Assembly (NCBI GenBank): GCA_001600175.1
Contig: BCJC01000002.1
Coordinates: forward strand, 310,001 to 374,000
Direction of reading: 5' to 3'
From: Erythrobasidium yunnanense
Lineage: Eukaryota; Basidiomycota; Cystobasidiomycetes; Erythrobasidiales; Erythrobasidiaceae
Length of the DNA stretch: 64,000 bases
Both the position numbers and the translations under genes were made by a program. Positions 44,364 to 55,605 of this stretch are shown here, one piece after another. Each line of letters begins with the position of its first letter. Within the stretch, counting starts at the first letter, position 1. The notes under the pieces are model-generated. The model was not told where the DNA came from. It worked only from the letters and a program-made list of their open reading frames with translations, and ran no database searches.

Positions 44364-47210
44364 ATGGCATACGATGGCGATGGCGCTACCAGCGGCTTGC
44401 ACTCGTCCAACTATGCTGAGCAGAACAGACGACAAATGAAGCTTATAAACGAAGTTCGAGCAACCGGAGCCGCATTTGACGTAGAGTATGCGGTACAAGT
44501 TCCGGCCATACGATCACCGCTGAGATGCTTCTCCCAGCTTGCCTTCAATTGTGGTCATCGGCAATCAATCCAGCGGGAAGTCTTCGCTTATCGAAGCGAT
44601 ATCTGGCGTGAGTCCACATTGCCAATCGTCCAGTAAGAAGCATACTTACGGGTCGCACAGGTCAACCTCCCGCGAGCTTCAGGAGCATGCACTCGTTGTC
44701 CAACTGAAGTACGCCTACAACAGTCATCCGACACGAAGTGGCAGTGCCGGATCAAAATTCGTCGCGAAGTCGATGCAGATGGCAACGTAGTATTCTATGT
44801 GCGACCGCAGTCTAGTGTTCACACGGAATCGTATAATTAGGCATGGACGTCTGGCGAAAAGGAGGTAGATTTTCTGGGACCTATCCCGAACCCGTCTCAG
44901 GTCGAAACCGCCGTCAGCCGAGCTCAGCTCGCTATCCTGAACCCGTCCGTTGACTACAAGAAGTTTCGAGAATATGAACTGCCCAACAAGTCTGAAGAGC
45001 TGCCTCTCGGTTCTACAAAACAGTTTTCCTTCTCCAAGAATGTGGTCTGCCTGGAAATATCTGGGCCTCAAGTCACAGATCTCACTCTCATCGATCTTCC
45101 GGGTATCATCAAGAACGTGGGAGAGGGCGAAGACCCAGCGAATATCGATCTTATCGAGAACCTCGTAAAGGATTACATCCAGAAAGACTGTCTGATTCTT
45201 TTGACTATCACGATGGGCGGTGCGTGGTCACGTATTGCAGCATTTAGGCAAGGGTGATACTGAAGTCTCGCATACAGACGATTACAATAATCAGGCAGCT
45301 GCAAGGCTTGCCAAGGAGATTGATCAAGACCGCCGAAAGACTATAGGTACATGCTTCGCCCATGAGAACACTACAATGATACTGACGCAACCCCACAGGT
45401 GTTCTGACGAAGCCCGATGTCGTGCAGCCTGGTGACTATGATTCTTGGATCAGTATGATCAAAGCCGAAAAAGAGAAGTTACAGCACGGCTATTTTGTAA
45501 GTCAGGCTACTCTACGGTCGATCCAACCTTGACCCACGTCGTCGGTCCGAATGCAGGTCACTCGTAATCCTACTACTGCAGATCTCAAGGCTGGTATAAC
45601 CTTCGAAGCTGCCCGCCTTCAAGAAGACAAGTATTTCAGCACTTCGGAACCATGGTGCTCTTCTACAGAGACTATACGCGCCCGCACAGGTACCAAGAAC
45701 CTGACCAAGTATTTGAGTGAACAATTGATGAGGCATATAAATGCTCGGTAGGCAAGCACTTCAACCCGTGCGAGCACTGTTCTGACTCATTGAAATACTA
45801 CGGTCTGCCTAGTCTGGTCGAGAAGATAAATCAGACACATGATGAGACGGAGGCAAAGCTCAGAGACATGCCTACTCCACCCTCGGAAGATCCGATTGGC
45901 GAAATGTTGCGTTTGATAGCTGAGTTTCAGCGCGAGATGGAGGCTTTCTCGATGGGGACGTATCAGCACAAGTCTCTCATACAAGATCTTAATCGCGTTT
46001 ATGCCCAACATAAGCGCCAGATTCGAGAGACTGCGCCTATTTGCGCGCCTTTCACGACGGACGAACTCCTCAGTGACGCAACAGTCTTCAAAAGACTTCA
46101 GTCGAGCGAGGTCTACAAGAATAATGACCCCAGCCTCAACAGGCCGAGTGATGCGGCGGCGGCCTCGGACGCGACGCCCTCTGGCGAAGAGATGGCAAAC
46201 AAGGTCCATGGAATGATGACTTTGGACGGCGTCAGACAGATGATCGAGGAGTACGTAGTCAGCACTAGTTGCCAGGCGTGACTTTACTAATATGGCTGGA
46301 CAGGGCTACCACTCGAGAGCTGCCTGGAAACGTTCCGTGGGATGTCAAGCTAGAGCTGATAGAGCGTGTTTTGGAGCCGTGGCGGAGCATCACCCTCTCG
46401 AACTTCGAAGCTGTCAAGCCCATCCTGCAGAAACTCTGTGACGACCTAGTTTCCAGGTTATTTGGTAAGTATGAGCAGACACTGCTCACCATTACGATCA
46501 GGTAAGAACTGTACCACAGTAATCGCTAAAGGAGCTGTGTCTGACTTGGCTATGTAGGTCTACAGTGAACAACCAGCTCGCGCAGCTGGCCGAGTCAACC
46601 AAAAATGCCCTGGATCGCATGGTGAAGCTCGACGATACCCCATTCACTCAAAACACCCACTATTTCTCAGACAAATGCGACATGACTGTCGCAGCCTTGA
46701 ACGACCTACGATGTCCACCCATTTCCTCAACATTGAGTGTCTCAGAGACGGCAAGACAGATCAGTGCGGCAATCAGCGCCCTCTCTGCGCTCGGTTATCA
46801 AGTTAAAGAGCAAGATCTCAAGAAGCTCCACACCCCTAGCGAGTGGGAGCGGGAGATCAAGGTCATGGCAGAAGTTCGGGCTTACTGGCAGGTCGCGTAC
46901 AAGGTGAGCCATATGCTAATAGAGCATTTACCATAGATTCTAATCTCTGCAAGTTCTCTCTCAGCGCATTGCCGACCAATTCGGCCAGCAGATAAACGCA
47001 GAGTTGTTGACGCCTTTGAGGCATAGCTTCCAAGATGCACTGAGAAGAGATTTGGATCTATCATCTTCAGATAGCCGGGAGAAGTGTCGAGCATACCTAA
47101 GTGAAAGTCCTGAGATGTTCGCGAAGCGAAAGGAACTGCAACTCAAAAGGGATAGGCTGCTGGCAGCTAAAGAAGCTGTGCATCGCTTCGCGCGAGGAGG
47201 GTCAAATTGA
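44364..47210 (+). CDS. Mx-type dynamin GTPase, copy 1
   Basis: This is a large GTPase of the dynamin superfamily, Mx-like subgroup (no PH or proline-rich domain). All GTPase motifs are present: G1 GNQSSGKSSLIEA, G2 within CTRCPTEV (after NLPRASGA), G3 LIDLPGIIKNVGEGED and G4 TKPD (GVLTKPDVVQPGD). The middle/stalk region contains LPGNVPWDVKLELI and FSDKCDMTVAALNDLRCPP. The C-terminal effector helix contains LKKLHTPSEWEREI and KAREYLSES-like text near 47085, ending HRFARGGSN. About eight introns split it, several at the same sites as in copy 2. Mx-type proteins self-assemble on membranes or cargo; the role in fungi is unclear. The start ATG 44364 opens a short acidic leader. Copy 2 follows in tandem. 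Confidence 0.92.
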
Positions 47211-47839
47211 AGATCGCTAGGATACTCGTGGAGGATCATTGGGCTATGTATAGCAAGATGCAGCTTGACTTCCGTTCTTGGGATAATGCCTTTTGACTCT
47301 GTACTTTCTAACGCATTCCGTAATATCAACCCTGCGTTCTGAAAGTTAGTGGCAGATTTTAGCAGTAGGAAAATCGCAATCCTCCCTGCCCGCAAGAAAC
47401 GTTCATCGCATCATGCCTTTTCGAAAGCAAGCGGTTCCCCAATGCTTTTCGCTGATTTACAGCAAAACCTGCCTGAGAGCAATACGCGCCTGCTAGCATA
47501 AGGCCTCGAGCTAGGCATTCGAATGGCCGTCCTGTTTACCCCTACCTATCTCTCTGGACTGTCGACTCTCTGCAAATCAAGAAGCGTGCATTTCTGGAAG
47601 TCCAGATAGAGCCGGGGACCGTCGAGCCAATAAAATCGCACCTATCGTACTCTCAATGACAGCCGTGCTGCGCACTGCGAATGAAGACAAGTCGTCGTCT
47701 GCCAAACACTGCCGCCAAAGTGTCGGGCTCTTGCCGCCAGCGTCCCACCGTCTCACATCGATCCGCTCACATCAGCATCGCATCACGATGCCTCTATCTC
47801 GACTGACGCTATTCCTAAGCATTTACGAAACACACTAGA
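47211..47839. promoter_or_regulatory. Spacer between the two dynamins
   Basis: This carries the second copy of the duplicated upstream element (47392-47472) and the promoter of dynamin 2. A short open frame at 47656-47838 has no support. Confidence 0.5.
47392..47472 (+). repeat. Upstream element of dynamin 2 (copy 2 of a duplicated block)
   Basis: It shares gcaagaaacg, a cttttcgaaagcaagcgg core and the end tttacagcaaaacctgc with copy 1 at 43859-43934, with substitutions and small length changes in between. It lies 368 bases before the dynamin 2 ATG; copy 1 lies about 430 bases before the dynamin 1 ATG. Confidence 0.65.
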
Positions 47840-50824
47840 ATGGATTCTAAGAAGGTTACGCCCAACGAATTTGACTGTGACACCTTTACCGCCGCACAAC
47901 AACAAAGTTCTGAGGCAGTAAGGCCTTCATCTCCTCTTTCAGAACGTCCGCGGGAGATCGCCAAAATGACCGCGGGTGGAGGTGCAGAGCTGCCTCAGCA
48001 GGACTCCTTGCTGACAGCACCCTATGCCGAAGACAAGCGAGCCTACATGAAGCTCATCAACGATGTCCGAGCTACAGGAGTATCTGCGCACGTAGAGTGA
48101 GTCTGCCCATTTCTAAGCCTGCTTGTCGTTGCTGAAGCCTCTTCATCTAGCCTTCCGACAATCTGTGTCATCGGCAATCAGTCCAGCGGAAAGTCTTCAT
48201 TGATCGAAGCTGTTTCTGGTGTACGTCTTCGAGGCGTCTGCAGCACAGAACAAAGCTTATATTGTCGCAGATCAATCTCCCTCGAGCAGCTAATACTTGC
48301 ACACGCTGTCCGACCGAAGTACGCTTACAAGAGACCCCTGACGCTGCATGGCAATGCAAGATCAAGCTTCGTCGCGAAGTAGACGAAAATGGGAATGTAA
48401 GAGGATGTAATCGAATGGTAACGAAGGCCGACTAACGTGCATGCCGTCAGCCTTGGAACGGGGACAAAGAAGTGGCTTTTGGATCACTTATCAACGACCC
48501 TTCGATGGTCGAGCCTGCTATTCGCAGGGCTCAATTAGCGATATTGAACCCATCCGTGGAGTATAACAGATTCGTGGACTATGAAATACCCAAGGAAGCA
48601 GACAAGCTTCCTCTCGGGTCGAAGAGGCAGCTCTCATTTTCCGAGAACGTGGTCTGTCTGGAGATCTCCGGCCCTCAAGTCATCGACCTCACTCTGATAG
48701 ATCTTCCGGGTATAATAAAAAATGTGGGAGAAGGCGAGGACCCCGACAGCATAGCGATCATCGAAGACCTGGTCTGCACCTACATTGAGAAAGATTGCTT
48801 GATCTTGCTTACAATTACGATGACGGGTAAGCAGCGGGTATATTCACGATCGCTACCGATCAAGCTGATACAAGTCTTGCAGACGATTTCAACAATCAGT
48901 CCGCTGTAATGCTTGCTAAAGACTGCGACCCTGAGGGAAGGAGGACCATCGGTAATTACGCCTACTTTCAAACATCTGTGAAGCTTGCTGACTCTTTGCG
49001 CAAGGTGTTCTCACTAAGGCTGACCGAGTGGCAGTGGCAGACTGTGCTACTTGGATCAAGATGCTGAAAGGAGAAAGAGAAAGACTTCGACATGGCTACT
49101 ACGTAAGCCGCAGGAGAGTATGATGGGCCTACGTTGGCTTTTGAAGCTGATGCTCGTCAAATCCAGGTTACACGTCAGCCCGGAACGGAAGAGCTCGAAG
49201 CTAAAATTTCCTTCGAAGAAGCTAGAAAGAAGGAAAGCATCTTCTTCCAAACAAGCGAGCCTTGGAAGACGTTGGACAGCGTGTCCCGGTCGCGCCTGGG
49301 GACTAAGCACCTGACGTCGTTCTTGAGCAACCAGCTTACAGCCTTTATCAAGCAAAGGTAAAAGCTCCGCTATCGCCGGAGTGCACAAGCTGACTCGTTG
49401 TGTCTGCGGTCAGGCTTCCCACCTTGGTCCGCAATATCAAAGATACAACTCTCGAGACGGAGCAAGCTCTAAGAGCTATGCCTGCCCGACCCTCGGATGA
49501 TCCAAGCGGGGAAATGCTGCGTCTGGTCACAGATTTCCAGGATGAGGTTACTGGATATACTAATGGAGCCTACCTGCACAAGACTATGGTCCAGCAGCTA
49601 CATGCTATCTATGCCGAATTCAAGTGCCAGATCCGGTCGACTACGCCTCTATATACACCCTTCACCAGCGCAGAAATCAAGAACGACAAGCAGCACGGCA
49701 AAGGGCACGACTATATGACTCTGTTGAAAGATCCGACTATCGAGCAAGCAGATATGTCGGAATCGGAGACCGCTCGATGGGTACAAAAGCAAGCGTCGGC
49801 AGCCAAGAAAAGGCATGTACTTACATTAGACGAAGTTAGAGATCAGATCGAAAGGTAAGTGCGCAATTCCACAACTGTGGGGCCGCTTGTGAACCTTTCT
49901 AATCCACAGCGCCGTGACCTGGGAACTACCGGGTAATGTCCCTTGGGACGTCAAGCTCGAGCAGATCACTAGAGTAACGGAGCCTTGGAAGGCAATCACC
50001 TTCGATATTTTCGAGAAGATCAAGCCAGTCGTCAGCTCTATTTTAGAGGAGCTTGTCACCCAAATTTTCGGAAGGTATGAGGAGACTCTGCTGGCTGTGA
50101 CTGTACAGTAAGCAGTGCTGGGTATACAAAAAAGTCGTGTAAAGGCTGATGCGAGCCTTGTCATTTCCACCAGATCCTGCGTCGACGAAGAACTAGCCAA
50201 GCTGGCCGAATCCACTGCTTTGGCGCTTGAACAAGCTGTCACACTCGATACGCAACCATATACGCAGAATGTGCACTACCTAATGAATGTTTGCGAGAAG
50301 ATCTTTGCTGCTCTGAATGAGAGGCGCTGCCCTCCTGTCGCAAGCACCCAGATCTACCAACACAGCCAGATAGTCAGCCAAGCCTTATCATCACTGGCGC
50401 AGCTGGGTTACAGAGTTAAAGAGGAGGACCTTAAGAAGCTGAATGCTCCTAGCGAATGGGAGCGTGAGATACGCGTAATGGCTGAGATTAGAGCGTACTT
50501 TCAGGTCGCTTACAAGGTGCGACCGCCACTCCGACAACATGACCAAGCTGACATCCTTCCCTCCACTTCAATCTATAGCGTATCATCGATGTAGTGCCCA
50601 GCACCATCACCGCCAAATTCATCAAACCGTTAAGTATGACTATTTACCGAGCCCTCCTTGAACACTTGGCTATCGCAACACCAGAAGGCCGAGAGCGCTG
50701 CAGAGCCTATCTATGCGAGACCGAGGATGTTTCTGCTAGACGTAGCCAGCTCGAAGAACAAATCAGGAATCTCAAGGCGGCCAATGAGGCTGTCCATCGA
50801 TTCGAGCGACCTATAAGCAAGTAA
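47840..50824 (+). CDS. Mx-type dynamin GTPase, copy 2
   Basis: This is a tandem paralogue of the gene at 44364. It has a longer N-terminal leader (about 60 residues, Gln/Ser/Pro-rich) before KRAYMKLINDVRATGVSA. G1 GNQSSGKSSLIEAVSG, the switch region NLPRAANTCTRCPTEV, G3 LIDLPGIIKNVGEGED and G4 TKAD (GVLTKADRVAVAD) are intact. Middle and effector segments match copy 1: LPGNVPWDVKLEQITR and LKKLNAPSEWEREI. The final exon begins after an intron ending ctatag and reads RIIDVVPSTITAKF. It ends at TAA 50822-50824 with FERPISK. Introns fall at the same places as in copy 1, including after the P-loop exon, which supports duplication of genomic DNA rather than retrocopying. Confidence 0.92.
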
Positions 50825-51046
50825 GAAGCGAAACGAGGATACAGATCGTGTTGCACGGTCTGTCGCAGTCACTGATAGACTTCACTTTGCGTTGTAACGA
50901 ATCCTGGGAGTAAGCAACGTCTGAGCAGCCGATCGTGAACAAGTCTACCGCGATTGCAATGGCGACTTTTTGTGTATATCTTGCTAATTATACAATATCA
51001 ACTCGACTGAATGAGGTCTAGAGTAATAGACAATGCAAGGCTCAGA

Positions 51047-52450
51047 CTAATCCCTCTTGGCATGACCTCCTGCACCTCCAGCAATCGCAGCCAGTGTACT
51101 AGGTAGCGGTTCACTACCCACACCAGCCAACAAGCTGACTGAAGCTACTCCAATGAAAAGAATGAGGAACGAAGCTCCAGCGATAAGGAAGAACTGGCTT
51201 GAGACATCCTCTTTCTGACAAGCTGCACCAGACCAGTATCTCCTTCTGTTGTTGTCATTCTCGTCTTGTGTAACGGAGCATTGGCAGACCCAGCATTGGT
51301 TGCCTTGGGCAGAACCTGAGGTACCGGCTTTGAAAGCTGCTACACACTGACCATGGCCAGAGCATCCGTTCGTATTGCTACTGCAATCATCGGCTGATGC
51401 GAAGCATTGGCCAGAAGTAGGAACCAAAGGCATAGAAGTTCGGTTGTTGTTATACTGATTGACATCGAGAAGCTGTCGAGGAAGCGTAGAGAAAGCTTTC
51501 AAGCCAACGGGGACGGATCTTCGTACTCTTGCGTGTCCTCGGAAGATATCGATCGACTTCTTGACGGGTGCGAGGAAGAAGACGGTAGGCCTGTCCGTAT
51601 TGCTGAGCACGGACTCGATGTAGAGGCGGAGCATGTCTTGAGCTTGCGAGAGCTCGGTTGACGATTCGCCGAACTTGTCTGAGATGCTCTGTAGGCCTGA
51701 GAGGTGGAGATAGCCAGATGAAGGGAGAGTCTGGCTGGCTTCATAGGTGGAAAGCGCGACCAGCGTGGAGAGGTAGGGTGCGAAGGCCTGATACGATAAG
51801 GTCAGTAGTGTAGAGAGCATCGTAAATGACTCTGACACACCTCGTCCTGTCCAATGACATCGTTCAAGGCCATGTTACCATCCAAAGATCCAGGAACAAG
51901 CATTCGTACGGCATGAGCATTGATCTCTGCTCCCTCAATCGCTATCGTGTAGTCATGCTTCTCCTGTAATCGTTGCGAGTAGGTAGTCAGCAGCTGCTTC
52001 CATGTCTGACTGTCCGTAGGTGCGTTCTTGATGTCGAGCTTGAGAGCGGTGAGGTGTTCGAGGGTTTCGGAGGAGACGTAGTCTGCGATCAAGCACAATC
52101 AGCTACTGTAAGCTACGCAGAGTAACGTTGTCTCTACCTTGCAACCCACTACCACCCTGCAGCTGGTCCGCCAGGATGAGCAGAGGCGGTCTGCGCTGTT
52201 CGTTCTCGCTGCTACCAAAGACTATCGCCTGTTCAGGAATCTCCAATCCATCTCTGAGGTACTCCTGCTCGTGGATGCTCAGATACGACGATACGATGGC
52301 GTGTGCGTCCGGTGCGTCGACGGTGAGCTGCAGCGGCGACGAAGATGCTTGATGGCTGTTCTTGAAGAGGTAGACTGAGGCTGAAGATGAGGATGATGAG
52401 GCACTTGCAACGCTCAATAGAGCCGCTGAAACGGCTGCAATGGCCAGCAT
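51047..52450 (-). CDS. Vps3844 (DUF3844) membrane protein
   Basis: This type-I membrane protein of the endomembrane system is named for a putative role in vacuolar sorting. The N-terminal signal is MLAIAAVSAALLSVASAS. The luminal part includes HAIVSSYLSIHEQEYL and LALSTYEASQTLPSSGYLHL. The cysteine-rich EGF-like DUF3844 domain reads CFASADDCSSNTNGCSGHG, then CWVCQCSV, then YWSGAACQKEDVSSQFFL, directly followed by a transmembrane helix (IAGASFLILFIGVASVSLL) and a short basic tail. Two introns split the luminal region. Start 52450 is preferred over an in-frame ATG at 52492 because it begins the signal peptide directly. It converges with dynamin 2. Confidence 0.86.
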
Positions 52451-53674
52451 CGTCGGGCGAAGGTGATGTGATGAGGTCAAGATGCAAAGCATGTATTTCG
52501 AACTGCAAAGGAGCTAGAATACTTGCGGCACACTTGTACACTCTATATAAGTACGTACAGCGAGCATATCTCTTACCAAAACTTTACGCATGAGAGCCTC
52601 TGGACGAGTCGCAACGACAGATACCTAAGACAGGTTTCACGCTTTGCCTTGTCAGCCATGCATCCTGTACAGCATGACAGGTAGCATTGAAGCTACTACT
52701 GCATCTAAAGCCTTCAGCGCGCGGACAGCGTCAGCGAAACGTGTTCAGACATTAGGACCATGGACGAGATGGTCCCAGCCTCTTGATCTACTCACAGGTT
52801 GATTAACTCCAATTTGAGGCTGCATGGCGTTCTTGTAACTTCTGATGCGCGTGAGAACATGCCCATTCAAGCCCACTAAGGCCGATATCGTCGGAAGGCG
52901 TAACAAATGTGAGAGAGAGCTCTATTAATGGTCATGACGGAGGGATAGGGAAATATGGAAATGGAGTGGGAAGTAAGGAGACGTGTTTGCCGGTAGCAGA
53001 AGAAGCATAGTGCGTTGACAAATCGCTGGAAGCCTTTGACAGCCTTGTGGTATTAGAGACTCCCTGAGCCAGCATATAAGCACAGTGGCGGCTGCCATGT
53101 GCCCTTTGTAAGTCCAGGTGCACCTTCGGTACAAGAGGAAGCGGATGTGATGCGCACAGCTCGGAGAAGGAGAGGGAAAGAGAGGAAGGATATGAGCTGT
53201 GATTGAGTATATTGTCGATGAAGGAGGAAAGGGAATGAATATGTCAAGTGCGCAGAATTGTATCTCACGGTCTCTTCGGGCCCTTCGATAGCTCGACCGT
53301 AGGAGGATGATAGAAGCCAGCATTCCAGAACAGTAGATCGCTTCAACAATGCTCAGACATAGGATGATACGATGCATTCGCCTTATAAGAGCGGTGTAGC
53401 TTTTGGCCAAGAAACCTTCCAGACCAAAGCTCATCGAATCGCAGGCGAAAGGCAACGAGCAGCATGTCCAGCATTTGCCTTATGGATCTCGAACAGATAC
53501 GGACAGTAGCTGCGGCTGCAGCTGCCTTTGCATCTTGCGTTCTTGCAGTTTGTTCTTCGAGAAGTGATCGAGCTCCCTTGCTCGAAAAAAAGTTCGCCCA
53601 ATTTTCTGACTTAGCCGAAAATTCGCAAAAAAGGGCCATTCTTTCGCCAACTCAACCACGAGAATCAGCACATC
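52451..53674. other. Divergent spacer between Vps3844 and RPS0
   Basis: This 1.2-kb stretch has the promoters of two divergent genes. A minus-strand frame (52925-53455) contains one hydrophobic stretch but no family signature, and is listed separately with low confidence. Confidence 0.45.
52925..53455 (-). CDS. Uncertain ORF, one hydrophobic segment
   Basis: This is a 176-codon open frame in the spacer upstream of RPS0. It has one membrane-like stretch (IILCLSIVEAIYCSGMLASI) near its start, and the rest is compositionally ordinary. No domain, signal or conserved neighbour supports it, and the surrounding region is promoter-like. It could be a chance frame or part of a short membrane-protein gene with introns. 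Confidence 0.2.
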   Translation of the reverse strand: MPFACDSMSFGLEGFLAKSYTALIRRMHRIILCLSIVEAIYCSGMLASIILLRSSYRRARRDREIQFCALDIFIPFPPSSTIYSITAHILPLFPSPSPSCAHHIRFLLYRRCTWTYKGHMAAATVLICWLRESLIPQGCQRLPAICQRTMLLLLPANTSPYFPLHFHISLSLRHDH

Positions 53675-54885
53675 ATGTCTGCCTCTGACAAGCTACCTTC
53701 TATCTTCAACCTCACTGAGGAGGATGCAAGCCTGCTCCTCGCAGCCCAATGCCACGTACGTTTTTCCTCGAAAAAGAACGGAGTCTGTAGCCTTACTGAC
53801 GCCTATTTTGCGTTTTCAGATTGGTAGCAAGGTTCGTATACACTTACGCTGTGTAGCAATGAAAGAGTGGAGTCCTCATGCCTTTTCATGCAGTCCGTAG
53901 ACACGAAAATGTCAAACTACGTCTACAAGCGCAGAAGCGATGGAATCGTGAGCATACTCCTTCAGAGTGATTAGTATGCGCAAGATGCTGATATGAAGTG
54001 GTTGTCAGCACATCCTCAACCTCCAGAAGACTTGGGAGAAGATCGTTCTCGCTGCCCGAGTTATCGCTGCCATTGGTGTGTCTAGCTGCAATCAGCAGCT
54101 CTTACAGAGCTAATGAGCTATTCACAGAGAACCCCATCGATGTCTGCGCCGTCTCTGCCCGACCTTACGGACACCGAGCTGTTCTCAAGTTTGCAGGAAA
54201 CACTGGAGCTCAAGCCATTGCTGGACGATTCACTCCTGGTTCATTCACCAATTACATCACCCGATCCTTCAAGGAACCCCGTCTGCTCGTCGTCACCGAT
54301 CCCCGAGTAGACCACCAGGCTATCCGAGAGGCTTCCTATGTCAACATCCCCGTCATTGCCCTCTGCGACTCTGACTCTCCCTTGAAATACGTCGATATCG
54401 CTATCCCTACCAACAACAAGTCCAAGCACTCCATCGGTCTCATCTGGTGGCTCCTCTCCAGAGAGGTTCTCCGTCTCCGAGGAACCATCGGACGAGGAAA
54501 GGACGATTGGGGCGTCATGGTGAGCTTTACTCCTGCCTGTCTTGTGAGAACTATGCTGAGAGTGGTATTGCAGGTCGACATGTACTTCTACCGTGACCCA
54601 GAGGAGATTGAGCGTGAGACCCTCGAGAAGGCTGCCCTCGCCTCCGCTGAGCAGGGCGGCACCGCCGAGATTGGTGGAGCCGACGCTCAAGCCGTCACCA
54701 GTGACTGGGAGGTCGCCAACGCCGGAGCTGGAGGTGCTGCTGCTGCCGCCGCTGCTCACCTTGCCGGAGGTGCCGCTGGAGATGCTGGTCTCGACTGGGC
54801 TGCAGACACTGGTGCTTCTGACTGGGCTGCAGATGCTGCTCCTCAGCAGGGTCAGCAGGCTCCTGCCACTACTGGCTGGGAGTAA
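53675..54885 (+). CDS. RPS0: 40S ribosomal protein uS2 (RPS0)
   Basis: This is a structural protein of the small ribosomal subunit. The coding order is [20 protein letters not shown], an intron, a 12-nt microexon (53820-53831, IGSK), an intron, [18 protein letters not shown], an intron, [20 protein letters not shown], an intron, and [20 protein letters not shown]. The conserved core is [40 protein letters not shown] and [20 protein letters not shown]. After an intron comes [20 protein letters not shown]. The C-terminal tail is Ala/Gly/Asp-rich with repeated DWAAD motifs, as in eukaryotic uS2. Strongly biased codons fit a highly expressed gene. Confidence 0.97.
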
Positions 54886-55605
54886 ATCCGCTGCCCGGCT
54901 TCCAGTTAGCTTGATGTAGTGTTCACAACTGCTTCCAGCAACTGGCCGTGCATCATTAAAAAAGACAAATCATCTATTTCCTATCATTCCTCTCCTACTA
55001 TCTTTGTCATCGAATCCTATCCAAACCTTCCCTTCTAACCCTATTCCCCTTCTTCTATCGAACAATAAAACCAGTAGGGAGGTTGATATGGGCGGTTTGG
55101 GCGTCTGGTGGAGCAATTTTCACATTCTCGTAATATTCGTCTTCTTTACTCTTTGATGAGGACATTTATCCTTGTCTTCACCTTCTTATCCTCTTACTTT
55201 CTTTCGCTAGATATACTTCTTTCTAAATAGCTGTTAGTGTCTTTGTATAAGGCATACACATCGTTGTGAGCGTAGATCTTGCTAGAGATGTCTGAGGGCA
55301 GAGGGGGAGTGGACGAACACCCGCCGAAAAAACCGCACTTTACCAAAGTATTGGCTCGTTCTGGCATTGCATGCTCTCTTCAACAAGACGCGTTCTTGCA
55401 TCTCTACTTGTTATGCACGTCATCGCGTTCCTCGTCTTCAAGTCACGCGTTTATTGCGCGTCTCGTTGTTTACCGAATTATCTGGCCCAGGCAGAGCATT
55501 CCAGCGATAAACAGCGTCCCTCTTGCGAACAAGACAATCAATCAAGAAAGTACAGAAGAAGTCAAAGAAGTCGAAGTGGATACCACAGCTTGGCTTGCTT
55601 CAGCG
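54886..55605. other. Spacer between RPS0 and the SPT21/Ams2 gene
   Basis: The RPS0 3' region includes an aataaa signal near 55065. From about 55288 an open frame runs in phase into the SPT21/Ams2 gene (beginning MSEGRGGVDEHPPKKP), so part of this region could be an N-terminal extension or 5' leader. Confidence 0.4.

Noticed and set aside
55288-55605. In-frame N-terminal extension of the SPT21/Ams2 gene
   Set aside because: The stretch is unlike the family, which starts at the M-K-V-K-V strand; kept only as an alternative start.
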